Assembly: GCF_003332275.1 (NCBI RefSeq)
Contig: NZ_QOVA01000029.1
Location: 1 to 42,190, forward strand
Direction of reading: 5' to 3'
Origin: Edaphovirga cremea
Lineage (GTDB): Bacteria; Pseudomonadota; Gammaproteobacteria; Enterobacterales; Enterobacteriaceae
Length of the DNA stretch: 42,190 bases
Positions 1 through 8,178 of this stretch are shown here, piece after piece. Position 1 is the stretch's first letter. Each line of letters opens with the position of its first letter. The notes beneath the pieces are model-generated. The model ran no database searches. It saw only the letters and a list, made by a program, of their open reading frames with translations, and was not told the origin of the DNA. A program made the position numbers and the translations under genes.

Positions 1-102
1 AGGGATTTGCGCGGCAATGAGGAAACTCTTGCAATTGGCCTATGGAGTATTGAAGTCAGGAATGAAATTCAATGCAGAAATCCGTCTTGCCAACTAAGGT
101 GA
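1..102 (+). CDS. Possible 3' end of an upstream gene (partial)
   Basis: Frame 1 is open from the first base to a TGA at 100-102, giving 33 residues that end in NPSCQLR. I do not recognise the protein; it does not resemble BglX, the neighbour of osmF in E. coli. An 8-bp inverted repeat (CCGTCTTG at 81-88, CAAGACGG at 102-109) overlaps the stop and could be a terminator stem, but no T-run follows. An open frame of this length can occur by chance, so this is a weak call. Confidence 0.25.
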   Translation, partial: RDLRGNEETLAIGLWSIEVRNEIQCRNPSCQLR

Positions 103-114
103 CAAGACGGTATC

Positions 115-286
115 TTGAACGCCAAACTTAATACTTAAAGAACAACAACATAACCTACGCGTTCAACCAACAAAACCTTCTTTTGATGCTAGCGCCTAAG
201 CCTCAAGCAGATAACAAAACTCATCTCAACCAAAACCCGCCCCAAAACCAACAATCATCAAATGCCCCCACGCAGTGGGCAATTCC
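115..286. repeat. Dispersed repeat, diverged relative of the 12.18-12.49 kb element
   Basis: This stretch aligns by eye with 12181-12232 plus 12319-12472. It begins with an inverted-repeat linker (TTGAACGC at 115-122, GCGTTCAA at 159-166), continues with CAACCAACA and CTTCTTTTGATGCTAGCG, and ends with a CCC...GGG hairpin around CACGCAGTG followed by GGCAATT. The other copy has about 86 extra bases (12233-12318) after the linker. No open reading frame is conserved between the copies. It therefore looks like a non-coding dispersed repeat family with members about 12 kb apart. Confidence 0.65.
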
Positions 287-451
287 CCCCCTCCCACAAC
301 AATAGCTATAAGTAACATACAAACGGCATAAGGCCGCAGAATATTCCTGTTATATCATCTGCATCCGGATAGCTGGCTGTATAGCGCCGAACGAGTCGTT
401 CCGGCATAACGCGGCAGCCCCGGCATTTTGGACTATCCTTTGTTACACCCC

Positions 452-477
452 ATCTTCCGCCCTACAGAGCGGAAGAT
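452..477 (+). promoter_or_regulatory. Hairpin in the osmF leader
   Basis: ATCTTCCGC (452-460) pairs with GCGGAAGAT (469-477) around an 8-base loop, 32 bases before the osmF start. It is a perfect 9-bp stem. A CTATCCT element at 433-439 resembles a sigma-S type -10 box, which would place the hairpin in the 5' UTR. Role unknown; it could stabilise the mRNA or end an upstream transcript, although no strong T-run follows. Confidence 0.4.
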
Positions 478-509
478 CGAATTTTCATAACGCATAATGA
501 GGAACCGCT

Positions 510-1442
510 ATGTCTAACTCCACCTTTCGTGGGCGTTTTCTGGGAATTGCGCTGGCCGTCATGGCCGCCACGGGCACGGCTGCGCATGCGGCAGATAATG
601 TCCGGGTTGGTTCAAAAATTGATACGGAAGGATCGCTGCTGGGCAATATCATCATTCAGGTGCTGGAAGCGAACGACATAAAAACCACCAATAAATTGCA
701 GCTCGGCAACACCAAAGTGTTACGCGGCGCAATAACGGCGGGCGAAATTGATATCTATCCAGAATATACCGGCAACGGCGCATTCTTCTTCTCCGATGAG
801 AGCGATCCGGCGTGGAAAGATGCCAAAGCGGGCTATGAGAAAGTTAAAAAGCTCGACTATGACAAGAATAAAATCGTCTGGTTGGACCCGTCACCGGCAA
901 ACAACACCTGGACGATCGCCGTTCGTCAGGATGTGGCTGAACAGAATAAATTAAAAACCCTCAGCGATCTGGGCAAATGGATCAACGCTGGCGGTAAGTT
1001 CAAACTGGCTGCGTCCGCAGAGTTCATTGAGCGCCCTGATGCGCTGCCTGCGTTTGAGAAAGCCTATGGATTCGATCTCAAGCAGGATCAACTGTTGTCA
1101 CTGGCCGGGGGCGATACGGCGGTAACGATCAAAGCTGCGGCAGAACAGACGTCAGGGGTGAACGCGGCGATGGCCTACGGTACCGATGGACCCGTTGCGG
1201 CACTGGGCTTGCAGACGCTGGAAGATACCAAAGGCGTGCAACCTATCTATGCACCGACGCCAATTATCCGTGAAGCCGTGCTGAAACAGCATGAAAATAT
1301 CCCGCAATTGCTCAAGCCGGTGTTTGATTCGCTGGATGGCCCAACGCTGCAAAAACTGAATGCGCAGATTGCCGTAGGTGGTGAGGATGCGAAGAAAGTG
1401 GCCGCCAAATACCTGCAAGAAAAAGGCTTTGTGAAAAAGTAA
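510..1442 (+). CDS. osmF: Glycine betaine-type ABC transporter substrate-binding protein OsmF (YehZ)
   Basis: A 310-residue periplasmic binding protein of the OpuAC/ProX type, close to E. coli OsmF/YehZ in length. Residues 1-27 form a signal peptide ending in an AHA cleavage site. The mature start (VRVGSKIDTEG) and the YPEYTGNG segment are typical of this family, in which the protein delivers a quaternary-amine osmolyte to a membrane permease. The ATG at 510 follows a GAGGAA ribosome-binding site. It is the first gene of a four-gene operon; its stop touches the yehY start with no gap. The E. coli homologue is sigma-S and osmotically controlled and has weak betaine affinity; regulation here is inferred only. 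Confidence 0.93.
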   Translation: MSNSTFRGRFLGIALAVMAATGTAAHAADNVRVGSKIDTEGSLLGNIIIQVLEANDIKTTNKLQLGNTKVLRGAITAGEIDIYPEYTGNGAFFFSDESDPAWKDAKAGYEKVKKLDYDKNKIVWLDPSPANNTWTIAVRQDVAEQNKLKTLSDLGKWINAGGKFKLAASAEFIERPDALPAFEKAYGFDLKQDQLLSLAGGDTAVTIKAAAEQTSGVNAAMAYGTDGPVAALGLQTLEDTKGVQPIYAPTPIIREAVLKQHENIPQLLKPVFDSLDGPTLQKLNAQIAVGGEDAKKVAAKYLQEKGFVKK

Positions 1443-2684
1443 ATGGACGAGGTGAAAACCGTGCCGGTGTCTGCAAGGGCTGCGGCACGTAACCGGAGAT
1501 TACCGTTGCCCGATCGATCTGTAGGATCTGACATTATCAAGAACCGGGTGTTGTTCGCCCTGGTGATTCTGCTTTTTCTTGCCGCCGGGGGATTGGCATT
1601 TCTCAGCCATGCCCCGAACCGGTTGATCTCGGGCAAAGGCATTGCACTGTACACCCTGCTCAATGGGCTGGGTGCACTGTTATTGATTCCTGCGCTGTTG
1701 CTGCTGGTGTTGAGTTTCCTGCAACCCAACCGACGTAATCTGCTGATGACGCTGCTCATGGCGGAACTGCTATTGCTGGGCGTTACTGCGCTGGCGGGGC
1801 AGACGGCTGTCGCGTTATCGGGCGGAGAAGACAGCCTGACGCGCACGTCCCTTGGGGGCGGATTCTGGGCCTGCGTCGCGCTGTCGCAGCTGATTGCCGC
1901 CGACGCGATTTCCCGCCTGACACAAAATCACAGTTGGCGCTTGCTGCTCAACGTCCAGGTTTGCCTGCCGGTGGTGCTGTTGCTGGTCACCGGGCAACTG
2001 AACGAACTGTCGCTGATGAAAGAGTATTACAACCGTGAAGACGTGTTCAACAATGCGCTTTGGCAGCATTTGGGCATTCTCTTCGGCACGCTAATCCCTG
2101 CCATTTTGATTGGTTTGCCGATTGGCCTGTTTTGCTACCGTTCACCGCGCTTCCAGACCTCCATTTTCTCCACGCTGAATATCATCCAGACCATTCCGTC
2201 GATCGCCATGTTTGGGCTTTTGCTGGCGCCGCTGGCCGGACTGGCGTCGGCGGTTCCCTGGCTGGCCGATCACGGGATTAGCGGTATCGGCGTCGCCCCG
2301 GCGATCATTGCGCTGGTGCTCTATTCCCTCCTGCCGCTGGTGCGCAGCGTTGTGGCCGGAATGCAATCCGTACCCGAAAATGTGCTTGAGTCGGCGCGTG
2401 GTATGGGCATGACTAAAGTGCAGGTGTTCGCCCGCGTGCAGATCCCCATTGCGTTACCGGTGATCCTGAGTGGTATCCGCATCATCTCGGTGCAAACCGT
2501 CGGGATGGCGGTAGTGGCGGCGTTGATCGGAGCCGGTGGGTTTGGCGCGATCATGTTCCAGGGATTATTGAGCAGTGCGCTGGATCTGGTGCTGCTGGGC
2601 GTCATTCCGGTTGTCGTGATGGCCGTCGTTGTTGACGGGCTATTCAAATTCATCGTTTCACTTATGGAAGTCTCGCGCAGATGA
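1443..2684 (+). CDS. yehY: ABC transporter permease YehY
   Basis: A 413-residue inner-membrane permease. The N-terminal half carries several hydrophobic segments and a periplasmic stretch. The C-terminal part (about 205-405) is a standard binding-protein-dependent permease domain with the EAA-type loop visible as ESARGMGMTKVQVFARVQIP. That loop contacts the ATPase YehX. The ATG lies directly after the osmF stop and the gene overlaps yehX by four bases (ATGA), indicating translational coupling. A GTG at 1452 is an alternative start with GACGAGG just upstream. Family knowledge: it pairs with YehW to form the membrane channel of the YehZYXW importer. Confidence 0.92.
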   Translation: MDEVKTVPVSARAAARNRRLPLPDRSVGSDIIKNRVLFALVILLFLAAGGLAFLSHAPNRLISGKGIALYTLLNGLGALLLIPALLLLVLSFLQPNRRNLLMTLLMAELLLLGVTALAGQTAVALSGGEDSLTRTSLGGGFWACVALSQLIAADAISRLTQNHSWRLLLNVQVCLPVVLLLVTGQLNELSLMKEYYNREDVFNNALWQHLGILFGTLIPAILIGLPIGLFCYRSPRFQTSIFSTLNIIQTIPSIAMFGLLLAPLAGLASAVPWLADHGISGIGVAPAIIALVLYSLLPLVRSVVAGMQSVPENVLESARGMGMTKVQVFARVQIPIALPVILSGIRIISVQTVGMAVVAALIGAGGFGAIMFQGLLSSALDLVLLGVIPVVVMAVVVDGLFKFIVSLMEVSRR

Positions 2685-3640
2685 TTCATTTTTCTCAGGT
2701 GAGTAAATATTTTGACGGCAAACCGGTGGTCAACGATTTGACACTGGACATCGCCAAAGGGGAGTTTACTGTCCTGATTGGTACGTCGGGCTCGGGTAAA
2801 TCCACCACGCTGAAGATGATTAACCGCCTTATCGAGCACGATGAGGGCAAAATTTTCTTTGCCGAGGAAGAGATCCATAAATTCAAACCGCAGGATCTGC
2901 GGCGCAGAATGGGTTATGCGATTCAGTCGATCGGGCTCTTCCCGCACTGGACGGTTGAACAGAACATCGCCACGGTGCCGCAACTGCTCAAATGGTCGCG
3001 CACGGCGATCCGCGATCGGGTGACCGAACTGCTTGAGTTGCTGAATCTCGACCCCGAACAGTTTCGTTATCGCTATCCGCACCAGCTTTCCGGCGGTCAG
3101 CAGCAGCGGGTCGGCGTGGCGCGGGCGTTGGCGGCCGATCCTGAGGTGCTGTTGATGGATGAACCGTTCGGCGCGTTGGATCCGGTGACCCGCGCAACGT
3201 TGCAGGAAGAGGTGGCGCGCATTCACCAGCTTTCTGGGCGAACCATTGTGCTGGTGACCCACGATATCGACGAGGCATTGGCGCTGGCCGATCGCATTGT
3301 GTTGCTTGAGCAGGGCCAGGTGGTGCAGCAAGGCACGCCCCTCGAATTGCTGACGGCACCGGCGACGCCTTTCGTGCGCGATTTCTTTGGCCGCAGCGAC
3401 GTGGGCATAAAATTACTGTCGCTCGGCATGGCGGTGGAGCGCGTCAGGCGCGGTGAGCAGGTGGATGGCGAGCCCATTCCGGGCACGCTGTCATTGCGTG
3501 AGGCGCTGTCGATTTTTGTCTCCCGCCGCACTGAGCGGTTGCCAGTGGTCGATGAAAACGGTGCGCCGATCGGGGTTTTGCATTTCAGCGATCTGGTGGC
3601 AAAAGGAGGGCTGCATGAGCAATCCACTGCCACACGCTGA
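2681..3640 (+). CDS. yehX: ABC transporter ATP-binding protein YehX
   Basis: A 319-residue cytoplasmic ATPase of the OpuCA/ProV type. Visible motifs: Walker [10 protein letters not shown] (residues 34-42), signature [10 protein letters not shown] near residue 135, Walker [13 protein letters not shown] and the H-loop VTHD. The tail (about 250-310) contains a single CBS-like stretch ([20 protein letters not shown]), a region that senses ionic strength in some osmoprotectant importers; that role is inferred here. The start overlaps yehY by four bases, and the 3' end overlaps yehW by 26 bases. Confidence 0.93.
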   Translation: MIHFSQVSKYFDGKPVVNDLTLDIAKGEFTVLIGTSGSGKSTTLKMINRLIEHDEGKIFFAEEEIHKFKPQDLRRRMGYAIQSIGLFPHWTVEQNIATVPQLLKWSRTAIRDRVTELLELLNLDPEQFRYRYPHQLSGGQQQRVGVARALAADPEVLLMDEPFGALDPVTRATLQEEVARIHQLSGRTIVLVTHDIDEALALADRIVLLEQGQVVQQGTPLELLTAPATPFVRDFFGRSDVGIKLLSLGMAVERVRRGEQVDGEPIPGTLSLREALSIFVSRRTERLPVVDENGAPIGVLHFSDLVAKGGLHEQSTATR

Positions 3641-4394
3641 TTCCCCCCGCTGGCTCCGGTGGTTGCGCGATCCCTTGCCGTGGACGCTGGCGTTATTGCT
3701 GGCGTTGATTTTCGGCATGACCTCATTGGGCGGTTTTTTCCACTGGTTGTTTCCCGATTTGCAGCGCCCGGTATACCAGCAGGACAGTTTTTTTTCGCTG
3801 GTCAAAGCCCATTTGCTGCTGGTGAGCCTGTCCAGTCTTATCGCCGTGCTGATAGGTGTAACAGCGGGGATTGCCGTGACGCGTCGGGCCGGGCGTGAGT
3901 TCCGCTCGCTGATAGAAACCGTGGTGGCGATGGGGCAGACGTTTCCGCCGGTGGCGGTTCTGGCGATTGCCGTACCGGTGATGGGTTTCAGCGAGAAACC
4001 GGCGATTATTGCGCTGGTGCTCTACGGTCTGTTGCCGATTCTTCAGGGCACGCTGGCGGGGATCGACTCCGTTCCGGCCGCCACGCGGGAGATCGCGCAG
4101 GGCGTCGGCATGAATCGCTGGCAGATCCTCACGCGCGTTGAATTGCCGTTGGCGGCACCGGTGATTATTTCCGGTATCCGCACTTCGGTCATCATCAATA
4201 TCGGTACGGCAGCCATTGCGTCCACTGTCGGAACGCAGAGCCTGGGCTCACCGATTATCATTGGCCTCAGTGGTTTCAACACGGCTTACGTCATGCAGGG
4301 CGCGGTGCTGGTGGCATTGCTGGCGATTATTGTCGATATGGTTTTCGAGCGCTGGGCGAGCTATATGGCAGGATGGCGCGAGAAAGGCGTGTGA
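3615..4394 (+). CDS. yehW: ABC transporter permease YehW
   Basis: A 259-residue inner-membrane permease, the last gene of the osmF operon. I chose the ATG at 3615 because AAGGAGG lies at 3603-3609 and the protein then begins [13 protein letters not shown], followed by the first membrane helix. The open frame extends upstream to 3453, but only as a shadow within yehX. The permease domain has about six helices and an EAA-type loop ([20 protein letters not shown]). It would work with YehY, YehX and OsmF. A weak hairpin (AGGCGC/GCGCCT, 4416-4430) follows the stop without a clear T-run. Confidence 0.92.
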   Translation: MSNPLPHADSPRWLRWLRDPLPWTLALLLALIFGMTSLGGFFHWLFPDLQRPVYQQDSFFSLVKAHLLLVSLSSLIAVLIGVTAGIAVTRRAGREFRSLIETVVAMGQTFPPVAVLAIAVPVMGFSEKPAIIALVLYGLLPILQGTLAGIDSVPAATREIAQGVGMNRWQILTRVELPLAAPVIISGIRTSVIINIGTAAIASTVGTQSLGSPIIIGLSGFNTAYVMQGAVLVALLAIIVDMVFERWASYMAGWREKGV

Positions 4395-4448
4395 GCCAGG
4401 AATTCAGCTTTCAACAGGCGCGGTGCGCCTTGGGTAAATCAGCCGCAA

Positions 4449-4622
4449 TCACTCAGCGTTTGGGGCAGGGGTGTTTTGGCTGTAGGTCACCGGTTTCGGG
4501 AAACCACTGTCAGCCGGTTCGCCAACAAGAATCATGTAGCCTGCCAGCATCACGCCGCCGATCGCGCCAACGGACATCAGTCCGAACAGTGCAATGACGA
4601 TTTTTTTAACATTCACATTCAT
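4449..4622 (-). CDS. yohO: Small YohO-like membrane protein
   Basis: A 57-residue protein with one membrane helix (about residues 8-30, ending IGGVMLAGYM) and a short polar proline-containing tail. The core IALF..M..GAIGGVMLAGY matches E. coli YohO as I recall it, and YohO also lies between mlrA and yehW, so position supports the call. The E. coli protein is only about 35 residues, so this one has a longer C-terminus. I prefer the ATG at 4622 (MNVNVKKIVIALF), preceded by GGAAGGG eight bases upstream; an in-frame ATG at 4643 would add seven residues. Function unknown. Confidence 0.7.
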   Translation of the reverse strand: MNVNVKKIVIALFGLMSVGAIGGVMLAGYMILVGEPADSGFPKPVTYSQNTPAPNAE

Positions 4623-4810
4623 TTTCTGACCCTTCCAATTCACTGCTGACGATTATAGAGCCTTTCAGTACTCACGCAACCTGCATGGCACCGCGGGGCC
4701 CGGTAAAAATGCCGGGGAGCATCAAGATCGCACAGATTAATTTGCGTCAACGTGGGCGATCACGTTTACTGTGGCTTCGTGTTTTCATCCTTTCGAATCT
4801 ATTCAATAAC

Positions 4811-5725
4811 ATGCAAGAAACAAATTCTCGTTCTTTGGGGCTGCTGATAGCCTCGCTGTTCGCGCTCTATTTCATCTGGGGTTCCACGTATTTTGTCATC
4901 CGAATCGGGGTAGAGAGCTGGTCGCCCCTAATGATGGCGGGGGTGCGCTATTTTGTGGCGGGTGTGGTGCTGTTCGCGTTCCTGCTGCTGCGCGGCCATG
5001 AACTGCCGACGGCAAAACAGTGGCTCGCGGCGGGGATGATCGGTATTTTGCTGCTGGCGATCGGCAACGGGCTGGTGACGGTCGCTGAACATATGCACGT
5101 TCCTTCTGGTATCGCTGCGGTGATGGTGGCGACGGTGCCGCTGTTCACGCTCTGTTTCAGCCGCCTTTGGGGCATGGCCAATAGTCGGCTGGAGTGGGCC
5201 GGAGTGGGTATTGGCTTGATCGGTATTCTGCTGCTGAATACGGGTAATAATCTGATCGGCAACCCGTTGGGTGCCGTGCTGATTTTACTGGCCTCGGTGA
5301 GTTGGGCCTTTGGATCGGTCTGGAGCTCGCGCCTGACGTTACCGTCGGGCATGATGGCCGGTGCGGCGGAGATGCTGGTGGCGGGCGTCGTACTGCTGCT
5401 GACCAGTTTCCTGACCGGGGAGCGTCTGGAACAAACGCCGACGCTCAGCGGTTTTCTGGCACTCGGATACTTAATCGTGTTTGGATCGATGGTCGCGATC
5501 AGCGCCTATATGTATCTGCTGAAAACGGTGCGCCCGGCGATTGCCACCAGCTACGCCTATGTGAATCCGGTGGTGGCGGTATTGCTTGGTATTGGCTTCG
5601 CGGGTGAATGGTTGTCACCCGTCGAATGGCTGGCATTGGCGATCATTATTACTGCCGTATTGCTGGTGACTCTTGGGAAATTCCTTTTCACTCGCCGGGA
5701 CAAGGAAACGTCGGTGAAACCCTAG
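4811..5725 (+). CDS. yedA: EamA/DMT-family exporter YedA
   Basis: A 304-residue inner-membrane protein with about ten hydrophobic helices and two EamA halves. The N-terminal motif FIWGSTYFVIRIGVESW is typical of YedA-type drug/metabolite transporters, and the length matches E. coli YedA (306). I chose the ATG at 4811 (MQETNSRSLGLL) because the 42 residues the frame could add upstream are basic and unlike the family. No strong ribosome-binding site precedes it. The substrate is unknown. It is convergent with mlrA; an AGCTTTTTGTT/AACAAAAGCT inverted repeat between the genes may act as a two-way terminator. Confidence 0.85.
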   Translation: MQETNSRSLGLLIASLFALYFIWGSTYFVIRIGVESWSPLMMAGVRYFVAGVVLFAFLLLRGHELPTAKQWLAAGMIGILLLAIGNGLVTVAEHMHVPSGIAAVMVATVPLFTLCFSRLWGMANSRLEWAGVGIGLIGILLLNTGNNLIGNPLGAVLILLASVSWAFGSVWSSRLTLPSGMMAGAAEMLVAGVVLLLTSFLTGERLEQTPTLSGFLALGYLIVFGSMVAISAYMYLLKTVRPAIATSYAYVNPVVAVLLGIGFAGEWLSPVEWLALAIIITAVLLVTLGKFLFTRRDKETSVKP

Positions 5726-5765
5726 CTTTTTGTTGCGTGCTTTGGGTATCAACGCTGAACAAAAG

Positions 5766-6542
5766 CTACTCTTCTTCGATCTCACTGGTTGCGAAAGAGG
5801 TCAGTCTGACCGCGCTCCCGCGCAGCATCACTGGCAGGTTAGCCACCTGCCAGGCAAGAAACTGCTGGCGCTGAACCTGGGTTAACCGACCTTCAGCCCA
5901 CAGCACCAGATGCTGTGCTTTCAAGCCCTGCAAATAGGGCGCCGCCAGGGATTCTTGCATGACATCCACGCGTGCGCCTTCTTCATTCCACTTCAAGGCT
6001 TCCAGCCACAGTTCGGTGCGATCAATCTGTCCCCACGCAATCATGATGGCTTTTGGCCCGCGGGTTTTGCGCCCTGCATTCAGGCAAAAAGAGACGTATT
6101 CGATAATCACGCCGTCCAATAGCGCCCGCATCGTCAGCAGTTGTGAACCGCCGCCGCCAAGGCGCTGGCGCAGTGGGCGCAAAATAGTGTCCACCAATGC
6201 CCTGGTCGGATAATCCTTGCCCAGATCCCGCAGCATGGTGCGCAGCTTATCGGTATTCGACAGTTGCAGCGCTTCCAGCAGCCGATCGCTGGCATGGATC
6301 GATACAGTCTCGGGTTCGGTAATATCACCATCCAGCAATGCCCGAATCTGACCAATCGGTACGCCACGATTAAGCCAGGAGAGAATCGTGCGGATGCGAC
6401 TCAAGTCATCCTCACTGTAAAGCCGGTGTCCGCCTTCCGTCCTCTGCGGTTTGATCAATCCATAGCGTCGTTGCCATGCGCGCAGCGTCACGGGATTAAT
6501 CCCGCAAATACTCGTAATCTCACCAATACTATAGAGGGTCAT
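5766..6542 (-). CDS. mlrA: MerR-family transcriptional regulator MlrA
   Basis: A 258-residue DNA-binding protein. The first 70 residues form a MerR winged helix-turn-helix (TLYSIGEITSICGINPVTLR, then WQRRYGL and GGHRLYSEDD). The rest is the effector-like domain of the MlrA/CarA type, without an obvious cobalamin-binding motif. In E. coli, MlrA activates csgD and so curli and biofilm formation, and mlrA adjoins yohO-yehWXY-osmF, as here apart from the intervening yedA. The ATG at 6542 starts at the MerR domain; a 31-residue upstream extension (to 6635) is not family-like and would run through two palindromes likely to be operators. Confidence 0.87.
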   Translation of the reverse strand: MTLYSIGEITSICGINPVTLRAWQRRYGLIKPQRTEGGHRLYSEDDLSRIRTILSWLNRGVPIGQIRALLDGDITEPETVSIHASDRLLEALQLSNTDKLRTMLRDLGKDYPTRALVDTILRPLRQRLGGGGSQLLTMRALLDGVIIEYVSFCLNAGRKTRGPKAIMIAWGQIDRTELWLEALKWNEEGARVDVMQESLAAPYLQGLKAQHLVLWAEGRLTQVQRQQFLAWQVANLPVMLRGSAVRLTSFATSEIEEE

Positions 6543-6559
6543 AATGCGTTTTAAGCTCC

Positions 6560-6571
6560 TACAAATTTGTA
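6560..6571. promoter_or_regulatory. Palindrome, candidate MlrA operator 1
   Basis: TACAAATTTGTA is a perfect 12-bp palindrome 18 bases upstream of the mlrA start. It contains the TACAA/TTGTA arms described for MlrA and other CarA-type MerR regulators (TTGTACA/TGTACAA). Its location suggests autoregulation. Confidence 0.5.
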
Positions 6572-6617
6572 TTAGATAACTGTAGCCGGAATGCCATCCT
6601 GTATGCATTTTTAAATG

Positions 6618-6633
6618 GGTACAATTTTGTACC
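6618..6633. promoter_or_regulatory. Palindrome, candidate MlrA operator 2
   Basis: GGTACAATTTTGTACC has seven-base arms (GGTACAA/TTGTACC) around a two-base centre. It lies in the divergent gap between mlrA and the gene at 6701, 60 bp centre to centre from the first palindrome. It fits the MlrA half-site TTGTAC and could control both divergent units. Confidence 0.55.
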
Positions 6634-6700
6634 ACATATTTTTGTTATATCGGGACAAAGTATTTTATCGGGAGACCACTTTTTTACACAGAGGCGACGT

Positions 6701-7219
6701 ATGACTCAACAAGAAAAAAACGAATTCAGTGATAGGCAATACCCAGTAACCGAGAACATGGGGCGATTACTCACAGCCTGGCGATTCCAGCGTCTGGGCT
6801 TTTTTATGCTGGTGGCGATCATCATTGCCGCCTTACTGGGGGTTTTCTCCAACGGATGGCTGAGCGATCGCGTCGTGAGTAATTCGCAAGATACTTTGCG
6901 CGTGGAGTATCAGCATTTTGCCCGTGAAACGTCGGAGATCCCATTGGTTATCCGCGCGAAAAACATCGGTAAAGAACAGATCGTCGTCACGCTGTCGGGT
7001 GATTTGATGGACAATTTTGAAATCGAAACCCTGCAGCCCCAATCGGCAGCAACAGACAGCAAAGATCACCAACTGCATATCACACTGCCCGCAGGCAAGA
7101 AGGATGAATGGCGGGCCGTTTACCTTTCACTGCGGCCAAAATCTTTTGGTTATTTCAATAATATCATCGAGATGCAGGGCGCAGATCCCGTTCATTTTTC
7201 CCAGTTGGTTTATCCCTGA
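6701..7219 (+). CDS. Membrane-anchored protein of unknown function
   Basis: A 172-residue protein I do not recognise by name. Residues 1-30 are polar; one strong membrane helix follows (about 33-53, LGFFMLVAIIIAALLGVFS). The remaining ~115 residues are soluble with many beta-type segments (IPLVIRAKNIGKEQIVVTLS), probably an extracytoplasmic beta-sandwich. It is followed 11 bases later by a DUF421 gene, so the two probably form an operon and may act together at the membrane. It is divergent from mlrA across candidate MlrA boxes. The start ATG at 6701 follows GAGGCG. Confidence 0.75.
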   Translation: MTQQEKNEFSDRQYPVTENMGRLLTAWRFQRLGFFMLVAIIIAALLGVFSNGWLSDRVVSNSQDTLRVEYQHFARETSEIPLVIRAKNIGKEQIVVTLSGDLMDNFEIETLQPQSAATDSKDHQLHITLPAGKKDEWRAVYLSLRPKSFGYFNNIIEMQGADPVHFSQLVYP

Positions 7220-7230
7220 AAGGAGCGTCT

Positions 7231-7680
7231 ATGGAGATGGTAATTCGTGCCGCAGCGATGTACCTGCTGTTGTTTATTGTGTTGAAAATTGCCGGTCGCC
7301 GCACGCTGTTGGAGATGAATGCGTTTGATTTTATTCTCTTGCTGATCATCAGCGAGGCGACACAGCAGGCGCTGTTGGGGCAGGATTTCTCGGTAACCGG
7401 GGCGGCGCTGACCATCATTACCCTGATCGTGATTGATATTGCCTTCTCGCTGCTCAAAAACCGCTTTCCTGCGGTCGATGCTTTTGTGGATGGCTCGCCA
7501 GTCATTTTGGTCGAAAGCGGGACATTGCTGATAAAACGCATGTACAAACTACAGATATCGCAAGACGATATTATGGAGACCGCGAGGACCCAACAGGGGC
7601 TGGAGCGGTTGGAACAGATCAAATACGCCATTCTGGAGAGAAACGGCAAAATCTCCATTATTCCTGTCGATGAAAATTAA
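7231..7680 (+). CDS. DUF421 (YetF/YcaP-type) membrane protein
   Basis: A 149-residue protein with three N-terminal membrane helices (about 1-75) and a soluble DUF421 domain (DAFVDGSPVILVESGTLL, then DDIMETARTQQGLERLEQI). This layout matches the YetF/YcaP family, whose biochemical role is poorly known. GGAGCG precedes the ATG. It is the second gene of a two-gene unit with the anchored protein at 6701-7219. A hairpin with a T-run at 7775-7798 could end the transcript. Confidence 0.82.
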   Translation: MEMVIRAAAMYLLLFIVLKIAGRRTLLEMNAFDFILLLIISEATQQALLGQDFSVTGAALTIITLIVIDIAFSLLKNRFPAVDAFVDGSPVILVESGTLLIKRMYKLQISQDDIMETARTQQGLERLEQIKYAILERNGKISIIPVDEN

Positions 7681-7774
7681 CCGGCAAAAGCAGATTGCGA
7701 TCGTCTCTGGATGGCGTGATCTATAAATTGCTTAAGCAAGATTTTACGCCATGTCATTCACAGAACAAAAAGGC

Positions 7775-7798
7775 CGGGGACTCCCCGACAATTTTTTT
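7775..7798 (+). terminator. Probable two-way terminator after the DUF421 gene
   Basis: CGGGG (7775-7779) and CCCCG (7783-7787) form a short stem with a three-base loop, followed on the plus strand by seven Ts (7792-7798). On the minus strand the same stem is followed by GCCTTTTTG, so it may also be the old terminator of the minus-strand porin remnant. Confidence 0.55.
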
Positions 7799-7815
7799 AA
7801 TAGCATTCAAGCGAC

Positions 7816-8038
7816 TTAAGCGCAGTGAATATAATCACGTTCAATATCCTTTCCTTTGGACTGAACATAGCCCAAGGAAGGACGTAAGCCATTTTCAAAC
7901 GGATATTGTGCAACCACTTCGACGTTTTGTTTTTTATTAGCGAACCCACTGATTATTAGCGAAATCGCTGACGCTGGTGGAGACGTGATTAATAACGGCA
8001 GTACCTGAATTAGGCGTAAGGTTGCAGGTTTCGGAATA
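7816..8038 (-). pseudogene. Remnant of an OmpC/OmpF-type porin gene
   Basis: Read on the minus strand, this region encodes a piece of a general porin in two frames. From 8038 it reads [18 protein letters not shown], then SVSDFAN. From 7947 the other frame reads [20 protein letters not shown], then [16 protein letters not shown], ending at a TAA at 7818-7816. FANK-QN-E-VAQY-F--GLRPS--Y--SKGKD is characteristic of OmpC/OmpF. The frames are split by a 19-base tandem duplication (TTCGCTAATAA occurs twice); removing it restores one frame. Neither the start nor the last strands remain, so this is a decayed fragment. The rest of 7681-8178 shows no gene. Confidence 0.8.
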
Positions 8039-8178
8039 CAGACAGTGCACTGTTTTAATTTGCAGTTAAATGCTTATCAGGCTAAAAATTTGCAGACTAT
8101 ATAGGGGAATTAATACGGGTTATGAACTACAGTTACCGCAGTTACCGTGCAATCGTGCGTTGAAAAAGGAGCATAACT

